Positions 54,701-64,000 of a stretch of DNA of 64,000 nucleotides are shown piece by piece. The notes beneath the pieces are model-generated. The model did no database searches. It saw only the letters and a program-made list of their open reading frames with translations, and had not been told where the DNA came from. Position numbers and translations under genes: made by a program. Position 1 is the stretch's first letter. Each line of letters opens with the position of its first letter. The DNA comes from Glandiceps talaboti (taxonomy: Eukaryota > Hemichordata > Enteropneusta > Spengelidae). Location: contig NC_135550.1 in assembly GCF_964340395.1 (NCBI RefSeq), positions 32,922,176 to 32,986,175 on the forward strand. Reading direction: 5' to 3'.

Positions 54701-57700
54701 GTCACTAATTCAAATAACACCACTCCAAATGACCAACTAAAACAAAAAATAACAACATATCAACTTGTAAACAAGAGCTAAATACACATAAAGCAATCAA
54801 TGGATTTACCAAAGCAAATTCTTGTTTGTTAACTGTTTTTTGGTTCTAATTTAATTTGTATATTTCAGTTTCAAATTGTGTTCTAACATATTAAACATTG
54901 AGCCATGAAGGAAAAGGTTGTTTCTGCCTTTAAACCGAGCGCACCATCAAACACCACTGTTTTCTTGATGGCAACATTACCTTTATGTATGTTCCACTAG
55001 ATAAAAGTGTGATGATATTTCTAAGGATCTTAAAGTGTTATATGGAAGTGATAAAAACCAAATAAATAGTCCCATGTACATATTTTCTTGACTGTAGAAA
55101 CATCTTAGCAACAAGCCTACACTACACAACATACCCTTAAACCATGGCTATTGAGCATAGCTACAGAAATAAAATGATTATGCAAATGTGTTAGTGTTCT
55201 TGAAAGTTCTATTTCTCCTGACAACGTATACATTCATCTATATTCTAAAACTGTTTGTACAGTAAAGTTATGTTATAAAGTAAATTGACTTCTTCATCAG
55301 GTCAACAAACTGAGCTATAATTTATAATATGTGAATAATTCCCATTTCCATGACAACAGTATCAATAAAACATTGTTGACAGTACTTACATATCACTTGA
55401 AGTAGTAAAGACCTGGTCAAATATGGCCTCTACAGACATCCATTTGATGGGTAATTTGCCACCTTTCTTATTGTGGTATATCTTATCATCATAAATGTAC
55501 CTTGTCAACCCAAAATCTCCAATTTTCACTGTTTTATGGTCTGCAACCAGTACATTTCTGGCAGCCAAGTCCCTGTGCACAAAGCCTTTCTGAGATAAGA
55601 ACTCCTGGAGGAGGCAAAATATGAAACTGCTGAGAATTGAGAAAAAAGTAATTCATATATTTACCAGTGATCATTTTATCATACAAGGGATAGGGGTGGA
55701 GGTGGGGTATAACAAATGTTCAATTCTTAAAGTTACATCTTATTATACATAATTGATCTTACCATGCCAATGGCAATCTGTCTTGCAAAAGATAAAAGAT
55801 CAAATGGCATCAGCTTGTTGGCATCATTGTTGTCCTTTGCTTGATCTGGATTCAGCTGCAATACACAAATGAAATATGTTAACCATGATGCTATGAAATA
55901 CTGCCCTCTGGTGGCATCAATGAACTTTATTTTTTCTTTATTTTTGGCTCTGAGTCAGATAAAAAGGGGATTTCACATTGTCAAATATAACAAAAATATG
56001 CAGATTATTATGATTGATTTCAGATAGCAATCTATCTCCATTGGTTATTCATCACAATCATTTCAATTTGGAGCTATCACTGAAAGCCTTACACATTCTA
56101 AACACAATTATTTTTAAGATAGAATATGTTACCTCTGATCTCCTATTCCTGAGATAATTGAGTAAATCTCCATGTTGACAGTGTTCTACAATCAAACAAA
56201 CTGGATCCTGAATGGTACAACATGCAATAATACTGACTACATTGGTGTGATGTCCAATGGCTTTCATTAGATCTATCTCTCTAAGAAACTCGTTCTTCTG
56301 TGATTCTTCAGCATACTCTGAAAACAATCACATACAAAATATTCATTTTACTGAAAACAAAAGAAATCAGTGTAAATTCACTTAACAAAAGAGAGAAAAC
56401 ATAGTTTAAAAAGTCAAAGCTGTTGATATTTATACTGATAATGAGGGGTGCTATTTTGCAAGTCAAAGACAAATAAGAAAAGAGAAGGCTGATTGAGGCT
56501 AAACATATATGACATATCTTACAGTCTAGTTGAACTGTGATTTGGTTAATCATATTGTGAATTTTTACACCTAATTATTAAGGAAATAGTAATGTCAGAG
56601 GAAATGTATGGGTTGACCCACCATGTAACATGAAATGGTAATGTCAGAGGAAATGTATGAGTTGACCCACCATGTAACATGAAGTGGTAATGTCAGAGGA
56701 AATGTATGGGTTGACCCACCATCTAACATGAAGTGGTAATGTCAGAGGAAATGTATGGGTTAACCCACCATCTAACATGAAGTGGTAATGTCAGAGGAAA
56801 TGTATGGGTTGACCAACCATGTAACATGAAATAGTAATGTCAGAGGAAATGTATGAGTTGATTCACCATGTAACATGAAGTGGTAATGTCAGAGGAAATG
56901 TATGGGTTGACCCACCATGTAACATGAAGTGGTAATGTCAGAGGAAATGTATGGGTTGACCCACCATGTAACATGAAGTGGTAATGTCAGAGGAAATGTA
57001 TGGGTTGACTCACCATGTAACATGAAGTGGTAATGTCAGAGGAAATGTATGGGTTGACCCACCATGTAACATGAAATAGTGAAATGTCAGAGGAAATGTA
57101 TGGGTTGACCCACCATGTAATATGAAATGGTAATGTCAGAGGAAATGTATGGGTTGACCAACCATGTAACATGAAGTGGTAATGTCAGAGGAAATGTATG
57201 GGTTGACCAACCATGCAACATGAAATAGTAATGTCAGAGGAAATGTATGGGTTGACCAACCATGTAACATGAAATGGTAATGTCAGAGGAAATGTATGGG
57301 TTGACCAACCATGTAACATGAAATGGTAATGTCAGAGGAAATGTATGGGTTGACCCACCATGTAACATGAAGTGGTAATGTCAGAGGAAATGTATGGGTT
57401 GACCCACCATGTAACATGAAGTGGTAATGTCAGAGGAAATGTATGGGTTGACCCACCATGTAACATGAAGTGGTAATGTCAGAGGAAATGTATGGGTTGA
57501 CCCACCATGTAACATGAAATAGTAATGTCAGAGGAAATGTATGGGTTGACCCACCATGTAACATGAAATAGTGAAATGTCAGAGGAAATGTATGGGTTGA
57601 CTCACCATGTAACATGAAATAGTGAAATGTCAGAGGAAATGTATGGGTTGACTCACCATGTAACATGAAATAGTGAAATGTCAGAGGAAATGTATGGGTT

Positions 57701-60700
57701 GATTCACCATGTAACATGAAATAGTGAAATGTCAGAGGAAATGTATGGGTTGACTCACCATGTAACATGAAATAGTGAAATGTCAGAGGAAATGTATGGG
57801 TTGATTCACCATGTAACATGAAGTGGTAATGTCAGAGGAAATGTATGGGTTGACTCACCATGTAACATGAAATAGTAATGTCAGAGGAAATGTATGGGTT
57901 GACCCACCATGTAACATGAAATGGTAATGTCAGAGGAAATGTATGAGTTGACCCACCATGTAACATCTTGATAGCCACAGTTACATCTTGACTTTTCAGA
58001 GATTCTTTGACCAATGATGACTGTGAGTTGTGATGTGTCAAGACTCGACCTTCTATCTTTCCTTTCATTACTTGACCAAAGGCACCATATCCTAAGACTT
58101 CAGCAAAAATAATTCTGGAGTGTGAGACCTCCCATCTGTCATGAGGATCTGGTACACGCTTGCTACATGAAAGAGAGATTCAAATTATTTGTTGCACTCA
58201 AAATATCTTTATTGTCCATGCTATTAAAATAAATGGAATTTCTCTGTTGGTTTAACACTATGGTCTAGGACAAAATACAAACAAATAAACAGATATTAAC
58301 GTGACATTCACTAAAAACAGCCATTACACTCACATTTAAAGGGGTACACCTTATAAAGCTATGATCATAAACTATGAGTTCTGGAAAGTCATTTCATGAT
58401 TTTACATCACTTACAATTACTTACAATTTCAGAGATACATCAAATTGATCTTGTGCCTTTATACAGTTACTGTATCTTTCCTGTAGGCCACATTGCATCA
58501 TGAGAGTCAGCAGAAATGATTATTCATGGTTGAACAATAAATATTCATAAATCCTGAGTGCTTATTCCCTTAGTGTAAAACATCTCTCTGAAGTAATTGT
58601 AGGTGATGTAACATCATGAAATGACTCTCCAGAACCTATAGTTTATGAAAATGTCTCTATTTACTGGAGTGGTGTTCGTTCCTCTTTAACAAAAAAGATA
58701 CACAATTAAACTAATGATATCAAATACTAGCAGCCACACTGCACCTAACAAATACTAGCAGCCACACTGCACCTAGCAAATACTAGCAGCCACACTGCAC
58801 CTAGCAAATACTAGCAGCCACACTCCACCTAACAAATACTAGCAGCCACACTGCACCTAACAAATACTAGCAGTCACACTGCGCCTAATAACCAACCACT
58901 GTGACCGGTTTGAACTGATTATATCAAATACTAACAGCCATACTGCACCTAGCAAATACTAGCAGCCACACTGCACCTAGCAAATACTAGCAGCCACACT
59001 ACACCTAACAAATACTAGCAGCCACACTGCGCCTAACAACCAACCACTAGCTGTGACCAGTTTGAATGTGAGTGCAAGCTTAGTGTATATGAAAATAAGA
59101 GATGAGGATGTACTGGTGTAATAAACATTGTAAAGTCATCATCATCATCATCACACATGAAGGCATAGTATTAGTAGAAAACACTTGATGTATTAACAGC
59201 TGGAATGACTTATACTTTCTAGAATGGGATGAAAGATGATAATGTATATTCTATAAATTCACCCTTACAAATTGAAATGGAACAAGTTCACAATAATTCA
59301 CTTAGAGTAATTACCTCATGTACAGTTTTGGAGATATGTATATATTTGGTATACCTTCTTCATCTTTGGAAAGGTGATGTTTGAGTGATGAGAATTTCTG
59401 ATATCTACAGTACACATAGACAAGTACCAAAAGAACTATACCACACAGTAGAGGTAAGGTGATATACAGAGCTAACATGACAGCTTTCACTGTGTCGTCT
59501 TTGTCTTTACTGTCAGTACCACCACTTTGATCATTGACTTGTGTACTTGAAGTCTTTGAGCTGGTTTGGTCTATGGTAGCAGAGTTACCGATGACAGTGA
59601 CTGATGTCTCTTTCATTGTGTTGGTAGTGACTCTATCATTCCAATGAACATTAACTATGTAATGGTAAAGATGGTAAAAGGGTGTATGGATAAATATCAA
59701 ATTCCCAAGTTTTTTTACTATAATAACAGCACAATGCAGCTATAAGCTAGTGTATACACGTGTTACCATAGCAATCATGGGCCTGGGACACTACTCTTTC
59801 ACTATTTTGTTCAAGGGTTAATTTACTGGCCTAGAGGGCTTTACAGGCTTACACTTCACAACATTCCAAGGTTCATAGTCAAGAGAAAAAAATTTGATGA
59901 ATGATTTACATTTTTTTATTGGCCTTATAGTCATGAGTGTGTGAAGTACGCCTACAACATTTCGTACGCCTTAATGGGGCACACTAACATACAACATTTC
60001 GTACGCCTTAACAAGGCACACTAACATACAACATTTCGTAAGCCTTAATGGGGCACACTAACATACAACATTTCGTAAGCCTTAATGGGGCACACTAACA
60101 TACAACATTTTGTATACCTTAATGGGGCACACTAACATACAACATTTCGTACACCTTAATGGGGCACACTAACATACAACATTTCGTACACCTTAATGGG
60201 GCACACTAACATACAACATTTCGTACACCTTAATGGGGCACACTAACATACAACATTTCGTACACCTTAATGGGGCACACTAACATACAATATTTCCAAC
60301 AATGTATCCTTTATCTTTTCTTGTAGTTCAATATCAACTTTAAAGTTGCTTCAACCTTTTATTTTAAATGTTAGAGAGTATAGTGGGGAAAAAATGAAAG
60401 CAATACTCACGTACTTGTATCAAATAGATAGGGCACCAACATTTCAAAAATTACATTCTGATCATAGCCCATTACACCAACCTACAATGACAAATGTGTT
60501 ATGACAACTTAAGGTTACCCTATATTATTCTGTTTCTCATTATCCAACTGACCAAAATTTTCAGCTCCGTCATCAAAATAATTAAAATTTTCTTTTCCAC
60601 CTGCCTCTGATATTTTGTGGAATAGCACCCTCTCTGGCAAGAATAAGCAAGTGTTTGGACTGTTGATGTTATCTAGTCATGGTGGCAGTGATGACACTTG

Positions 60701-63156
60701 TTAATGAACAGTGCATTTCTTTCATGAACGGAAGTTGTCAAAGTGGGGGGGGGGGGGGGTTAGAGAAGACACAATGCCAATTGTGTACAGAAGCTGGGAA
60801 AGGGCTTGTTACCAGGAATCCAATAAAAATAAGATAGAGAGGAGGAAGAGGAGAGGCAAAGAAACATAAAGAAGATGATTTTTTTCTTCATTTTTTTTTA
60901 AATCGTCCGAGCAGCCCATAGTTGCTATGAAAAAGTAATGAGCAACAAAAAAGAAAAAATCAGGTCACCCTTAGATAAAATATTCAATCAACTGGTTACT
61001 TTTGATTATTTGTGTCCAGTAAGTGAAATTTACAAGTGAATTAAACGTCACAAAAGACATAATCTTATTTATTTAATTTGATCAGATTAGTCTTATATTA
61101 ACTGATTCTAAGACTAGAGAGAATGACAAATTCTGAACGACATAAAAAGGGAATGTAATGTAATTGTAATTGCTTACCTTGACAACATATTTTGTATCAA
61201 ATTTCAAGTCTTTTATAATGTAACTGGTTTGGTTCTACAGAAATAAAGACACAATAAAATATCAAATTGAACATATGCTCCAAATATTAAGAATTCGTCA
61301 AGTGCAGCATGATCCTAGGGCCGATACACCACATCACAATTAATATCAGAAAAACGCTAAAGTTTGGCTGTTATGCTAGAAGTGCTGTTCATAGGTAACT
61401 TTTGGACCATGATAGATGAGTACTATAGCCTCAGAAGAAAAAACACATAGTTAATATGTGTATAAATTTTAACATAGATTGATTTGTATAATTTAGAACT
61501 GTTGTATCCTATACACTGTCTTCATCTCACCATAAACAGTACATTTTATTTACAGTTGACAATGTAATACTTCTGGAACATAACAGACAACTATCATTGA
61601 ATATGATATAAAGATTACAATATGTCACCACTTACAGCATTGTGTACTGGTATGTACTCTCTGACAGGAACCCAATGACATGACAGAGTGACAGTGTCAC
61701 TACAAGGATAAGAGTTGCACTGTGTTGGGTTACTTTTAGAAATAACTGATGGGGAAAAAAGTATGAACGTACCATGGATACTTTGACTTGTCTCAATGTA
61801 CTGGAATTTGCCCTGTGATATAGAATATCCGTATCACTTCCTGATAGAAGTTGTACACCCCACTGAATGTTATAGCCATAGATGTTTTCAGTCTTATTTG
61901 GGGCTATCCAGCTGATATTTACACAGATACTGCCATTTTCTGCTTGCCATGCCTCTGACGGTGTTACTTTTTTCACAGGTGCCATGGAATCTATGGGAAT
62001 GTAAATCAGATATGATGTTTTGTGTTCATCATTTTAACTTTTGAATCCTTTATGCTATAAAACAATAGTCTATATTTCATTAATTGTTAGATTATTCAAA
62101 GTACAGTATCAGTTTCATTGAAAGTGTATAGTACAGTGGAATATTTTGGCTATTTTCATTGCACCTGTATTCTACCAGTTAAAATAACAAGTCTTCATAG
62201 AAGACATAATTCCTCCCTCAAATGTGTCTGAATTGAAACATGATTAAAAGTAATTTGGTGGTAACATATAAATACTACAAAGTGTCTGTGATAATGCAGG
62301 GAATTGCTGAATTTCAGTAACTGAACCTGAATATCCAGGTCTGGGTCAAAGGTCAATGTCTAAAGAGAGTGTTTAAACCTGGCTAAAAATGTAGTCATTG
62401 TGACATAAGACAACAGGAAAAGAAGTGACTTCACCCATGAAATGCCTAGCTGAATTAGGAAACTATCTCAACCATACAAATATGTGTTCTATTTCTCAAT
62501 AAACTAATCAAAATGAGGGATTTGTACAGGTAAAAGGGTAGTACTGGACAAGAAATGACTTACCACGTTTTACAGCATCACATGGATAGCCCTCTATTTT
62601 CTGACATTCTACAGTCAAAAGGAAACAAAGCTTAAGTTATCAACTGTATACAATTCAATCAAGACACTATAATTCAGTGACATCATTGAAGACGCATACA
62701 AAAAGCATATTCATCATTGTCAAATATATTCAGTCAGGGTAACTCAGATAACATCTCTTTCCAATACTGTGGATTTAAATCTCAAAAAACATTACTTGTG
62801 TTTAATAGTTAATAAAATTTACTTCCAACTGTGGTCTGAGGTCCAAGGAGTCATTTGGAATATTGCAATCATGATAATTGGCATCTGAATAATCAACAGG
62901 TAACACATATGCTAGCTAGTTGGCTTTCTCTTGTCAACACCAACACATTTCAATGTGTGGAAAGAAATGAGAGCCACACAAAGGAGGTGATCTTTGTTGA
63001 CCACAAAATAAAATGACTGACAGCATTTGTTTTATGGCAACTACTTGATGCACTTTTTGAAAAGAATGCTGTGGAATCGATGAAGTTGGCTTTGACATGA
63101 CGTGCTGCATGAAAATTACATAAATAAATAAATCAATAAATAAATAAATATATCAA

Positions 63157-63211
<55 letters not shown>

Positions 63212-63931
63212 ATACAAGGAAGACATTGTACAAGTGCAAACTATACACAGTCATTTACTTGCAATACATACCTGTTAAGCTCACAGGAATGAGTGTTTTT
63301 TCAACATGCTCACACCCTTTGTAGGGTTCAATCTGTAGGATGTAACAGTGTAAAATGGAATGATAAACATATCTTTACTTATCATTGTGGCATTCTTAAT
63401 ATTCTTAACCTTTTTTTGCCCATGTGGTAATAGTTAGTTTCAGATCCTTGAACTTGAATGACAAAATAATCCCATATAATTATATATACACTGTAAGTCT
63501 TGACATTCATATAAGTGATTGAGAATAGGTGACATCCAAGGCCATCAAGCCTGCAATGCAATTATAATAACTTTGCTTTAACATTGGATGAAACTAGTAT
63601 GCCATTACTCAAATCATTCTATACTCTAACATAACTCATTTGCTTTGCTTCAATTCCTAAGTGGACTTAGTCTGGCATACACAAGTTGTTTCTAGAAGAG
63701 TTCCAGTCTTGTTGCTTCTAGCTCATAGAGTACGTTTCACCCAGTTCAAATTTGATGTTCATCAAACTATTTTGATTATCATTAATATGATCAGTTAAGC
63801 CTGAGTATCAATGAATGTTCCACAGAATGTAACTACTATACTTCACACCAACAGGGTCCTACCTCTAGTACAACTTCACAGCCAAACATTTCCTTTTTGC
63901 CAAGATCTATGGTGGCTACGAATGGAACAAT
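51200..63931 (-). CDS. Receptor tyrosine kinase with FN3 extracellular region (5' end outside window)
   Basis: Single-pass receptor tyrosine kinase, minus strand. Fourteen exons join in frame: 63931-63863, 63332-63272, 62608-62564, 61990-61773, 61719-61636, 61234-61178, 60481-60415, 59654-59315, 58162-57957, 56317-56133, 55855-55763, 55604-55390, 54736-54599, 51725-51200. They total 2304 nt, or 767 aa of the visible part. Order: cysteine-containing segment and FN3 sequence (about 1-200), Ser/Thr-rich stalk (209-255), transmembrane helix (about 258-283), kinase (about 330-625), tail. Kinase hallmarks are the glycine loop GYGAFG 338-343, Lys379 in VAIK, Glu396, HRDLAARN 485-492, DFG 505-507 and DIWSFG 546-551. 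All catalytic residues are intact, so it should be active. Activation-loop tyrosines are 511, 513 and 518. The closest kinase relatives by eye are FGFR and RET; there are no Ig or cadherin domains in the visible part, so the family is unassigned. The true N-terminus and signal peptide lie beyond base 64000. Confidence 0.9.
52424..52440 (-). promoter_or_regulatory. CTCF-like motif
   Basis: The minus strand reads GGCCACTAGAGGGCTC, matching the bilaterian CTCF core CCASYAGRKGGC. It is a single-motif match, so chance is possible. Confidence 0.35.
52997..53866. repeat. 34-bp minisatellite in an RTK intron, about 25 copies
   Basis: Unit CATTGTGCTAGGTTTGAATG followed by AAAGTATGACATGG, with AAGGTATCAAATGA variants recurring about every 200-350 bp. 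Confidence 0.95.
54599..54736 (-). CDS. RTK exon: kinase C-lobe, F helix
   Basis: Acceptor TTTTTTGTTTTAG, donor GTATGT, phase 2 at both ends. It encodes [20 protein letters not shown] and then the run to [14 protein letters not shown]. Confidence 0.95.
54737..55389. other. RTK intron, nothing recognised
   Basis: 653-bp AT-rich intron between the catalytic-loop and C-lobe exons; no repeat or motif found. Confidence 0.8.
55390..55604 (-). CDS. RTK exon: catalytic and activation loops
   Basis: Acceptor CCTCCTCCAG, donor GTAAGT, phase 0 to 2. It contains [32 protein letters not shown] and [13 protein letters not shown]. The usual APE motif is replaced by SVE, close to the RET/FGFR pattern. HRD Asp and DFG Asp are intact. 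Confidence 0.95.
55763..55855 (-). CDS. RTK exon: kinase insert and alpha-E helix
   Basis: 31 codons, phase 0 at both ends, acceptor TGTATTGCAG, donor GTAAGA. A short polar kinase insert ([14 protein letters not shown]) leads into [14 protein letters not shown]. Confidence 0.9.
55896..55913 (-). promoter_or_regulatory. CTCF-like motif in an RTK intron
   Basis: The minus strand reads GATGCCACCAGAGGGCAG, very close to the CTCF consensus. It lies in the intron between the kinase exons 56317-56133 and 55855-55763. Confidence 0.4.
56133..56317 (-). CDS. RTK exon: kinase alpha-C helix and hinge
   Basis: Acceptor ATTGTTTTCAG, donor GTAACA, phase 1 to 0. It encodes [20 protein letters not shown], with the alpha-C Glu, and the hinge run [20 protein letters not shown], which resembles the FGFR hinge. 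Confidence 0.9.
56588..57966 (-). repeat. 49-bp minisatellite that overlaps an exon end and copies its splice donor
   Basis: About 28 copies. On the minus strand each unit contains ATGTTACATGGTGGGTCAAC followed by CCATACATTTCCTCTGACAT and a short spacer. The first unit overlaps the last 10 coding bases and the donor of exon 58162-57957, so every later unit carries the exon end plus a GT. Several copies have GTGAGT, closer to consensus than the authentic GTGGGT; others have GTTGGT or GTGAAT. Confidence 0.95.
57957..58162 (-). CDS. RTK exon: kinase N-lobe, glycine loop and catalytic Lys
   Basis: Acceptor CTCTTTCATGTAG, phase 2 to 1. It contains [20 protein letters not shown] and VTVAIKMLH. The loop between beta strands 2 and 3 is longer than in typical kinases ([20 protein letters not shown]). 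The last 10 exonic bases (ATGTTACATG) and the GTGGGT donor coincide with the unit of the downstream 49-bp minisatellite. Confidence 0.9.
58340..58685. mobile_element. TTAA-flanked MITE (piggyBac-type), 346 bp
   Basis: TTAA flanks both ends (58336-58339 and 58686-58689). The left end AGGGGTACACC matches the right end in reverse (AGAGGAACGAACACC). The arms share ATAAACTATGAGTTCTGGAA and TCATTTCATGATTTTACATC in inverted orientation over about 100 bp. No transposase remains. It is inserted in the RTK intron between the transmembrane and glycine-loop exons. Confidence 0.7.
58721..59045. repeat. 28-bp minisatellite in two duplicated blocks
   Basis: Unit AAATACTAGCAGCCACACTG followed by CACCTAAC. 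The array plus its flank (AACCAACCACTGTGACC, then GGTTTGAA) is itself repeated: a first block at 58721-58912 and a second from 58920. Confidence 0.95.
59315..59654 (-). CDS. RTK exon: stalk, transmembrane helix and juxtamembrane region
   Basis: 340 nt, phase 1 to 2. A Ser/Thr/Asp-rich linker without cysteines is followed by a hydrophobic helix ([20 protein letters not shown] and on to VYVYC) and a basic stop-transfer RYQK. The juxtamembrane tyrosines in [10 protein letters not shown] could be phosphorylation sites. Confidence 0.9.
59950..60296. repeat. 37-bp minisatellite in an RTK intron, about 9 copies
   Basis: Unit AACATACAACATTTCGTACA followed by CCTTAATGGGGCACACT. Confidence 0.95.
60415..60481 (-). 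CDS. RTK exon: end of the FN3 domain
   Basis: Acceptor TCATTGTAG, donor GTACGT, phase 0 to 1. It encodes [20 protein letters not shown] and DT. A GTGAGT four bases further on is a stronger donor but would put a stop codon at the junction, so GTACGT is preferred. Confidence 0.75.
60482..61177. other. RTK intron with a poly-G run
   Basis: Contains about 15 G in a row near 60745-60760 and a G/A-rich patch after it. Nothing else recognised. Confidence 0.75.
61178..61234 (-). CDS. RTK exon: FN3 C-terminal strands
   Basis: 19 codons, phase 0 at both ends, acceptor TTTCTGTAG, donor GTAAGC. It encodes [19 protein letters not shown], the typical FN3 L.F.T.Y.V.V pattern. Confidence 0.8.
61636..61719 (-). 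CDS. RTK exon: middle of the FN3 domain
   Basis: Encodes [16 protein letters not shown] and then [12 protein letters not shown]; the donor is GCT|GTAAGT. Two acceptors are possible. CCAACACAG ending at 61720 keeps the whole gene in frame, whereas the stronger-looking CCCCATCAG ending at 61746 would break the phase with the previous exon. I therefore chose the first, but transcripts are needed to settle it. Confidence 0.6.
61773..61990 (-). CDS. RTK exon: first half of an FN3 domain
   Basis: Acceptor TACATTCCCATAG, donor GTACGT, phase 1 to 0. It starts [15 protein letters not shown] and contains VNISWIAP and YGYNIQW, the Trp and Tyr pattern of FN3 strands B and C. N-glycosylation sequons NIS, NKT and NSS are present. 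Confidence 0.8.
61991..62563. other. RTK intron with a dispersed repeat fragment
   Basis: At 62185-62222 it carries ACAAGTCTTCATAGAAGACA, matching the unit of the array at 46.5-47.7 kb, followed by GGTCTGGGTCAAAGGTCAAT, which resembles the sequence downstream of that array. Confidence 0.7.
62564..62608 (-). CDS. RTK exon: short extracellular microexon
   Basis: 45 nt, phase 1 at both ends, acceptor TTGACTGTAG, donor GTAAGT. It encodes [15 protein letters not shown] with two cysteines. It is a symmetric exon, so skipping it would keep the frame. Confidence 0.65.
63119..63213. repeat. (AAAT)n microsatellite
   Basis: About 23 tetranucleotide units with two AATC interruptions; it could be an old LINE tail, but nothing upstream supports that. 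Confidence 0.95.
63272..63332 (-). CDS. RTK exon: extracellular
   Basis: Acceptor CATCCTACAG, donor GTATGT, phase 0 to 1. It reads [20 protein letters not shown], with one cysteine that could pair with a neighbouring exon. Confidence 0.65.
63863..63931 (-). CDS. RTK exon: extracellular, first one visible
   Basis: 23 codons, phase 0 at both ends, acceptor CACCGACCAG and donor GTAGGA. It reads [20 protein letters not shown] and ends in VLE. It joins in frame to the next exon. At least one more exon must lie beyond the window edge. Confidence 0.65.
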
Positions 63932-63976
63932 CTGGTCGGTGAAAGATAGAAAATGTTCCCATTAACAATGGGAAAA

Positions 63977-64000
63977 ATAGCCAGCCAGCCAGCCAGTCAG
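63977..64000. repeat. (CCAG)n at the window edge
   Basis: A short AGCC/CCAG run cut by the window end. Confidence 0.8.

Larger units (their letters stand above)
62609..63862. other. Two RTK introns around the exon 63332-63272
   Basis: Contain an (AAAT)n microsatellite at 63119-63213 and otherwise nothing recognised. Confidence 0.7.

Noticed and set aside
56588-57966. CRISPR-like repeat array
   Set aside because: Units are contiguous with no unique spacers, and the locus is inside an animal intron.

Overview
This is a 64 kb, AT-rich piece of animal nuclear DNA: genes split by GT-AG introns, long gene-poor spaces, microsatellites, minisatellites and retrotransposon remnants. Gene content (a BMP2/4 ligand, a second BMP/ADMP-type ligand, an orphan receptor tyrosine kinase with fibronectin type III extracellular sequence) and the interspersed repeats suggest a non-vertebrate bilaterian, probably marine (deuterostome or lophotrochozoan). 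The sequence alone does not fix the phylum. I see no bacterial, organellar or viral genes and no CRISPR array.

Left part, 1-34 kb. Two TGF-beta superfamily ligands lie head to tail on the minus strand. The first is BMP2/4 (coding exons 13976-13625 and 13374-12524, 400 aa). The second is an ADMP-like/BMP2/4-related ligand (coding exons 25555-25273 and 24487-23628, 380 aa). Both have a signal peptide, a prodomain with a PQ(Y/F)M(M/L)DLY motif, a dibasic furin site and a seven-cysteine knot. Both carry one phase-1 intron at the same place in the prodomain, just after an RSF.(H/N)R motif, so they look like an ancient tandem pair. BMP2/4 also has a good 3' splice site 8 bases upstream of its ATG, implying a separate non-coding first exon. 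The surrounding kilobases hold no recognisable gene.

Middle, 34-51 kb. This is non-coding and repeat-rich. It holds a 3 kb array of about 92 copies of a 33-bp unit that is open in two plus-strand frames, a tRNA-derived SINE with an (ATT)n tail, a roughly 1 kb array of about 29-bp units carrying consensus splice-donor sequences, a 5'-truncated LINE 3' end with a readable reverse-transcriptase C-terminus, and arrays of about 36, 52 and 36 bp. A dispersed repeat family appears at about 43.5, 47.7-48.5 and 62.2 kb.

Right part, 51.2-63.9 kb. A receptor tyrosine kinase runs on the minus strand. I could join 14 coding exons with consistent phases (2304 nt, 767 codons plus stop); the 5' end lies beyond the window. 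The order is extracellular segment with FN3 sequence, Ser/Thr-rich stalk, transmembrane helix, FGFR/RET-like tyrosine kinase, tyrosine-containing tail. Several of its introns contain a private minisatellite with a different unit. The most striking one (49-bp unit) starts inside an exon and copies that exon's 5' splice site down the intron. The two ligands and the kinase are all signalling genes, but nothing in the sequence says they act in one pathway.

No new multi-gene system is evident. The best leads are the linked ligand pair, the splice-site-carrying minisatellites and the orphan kinase.
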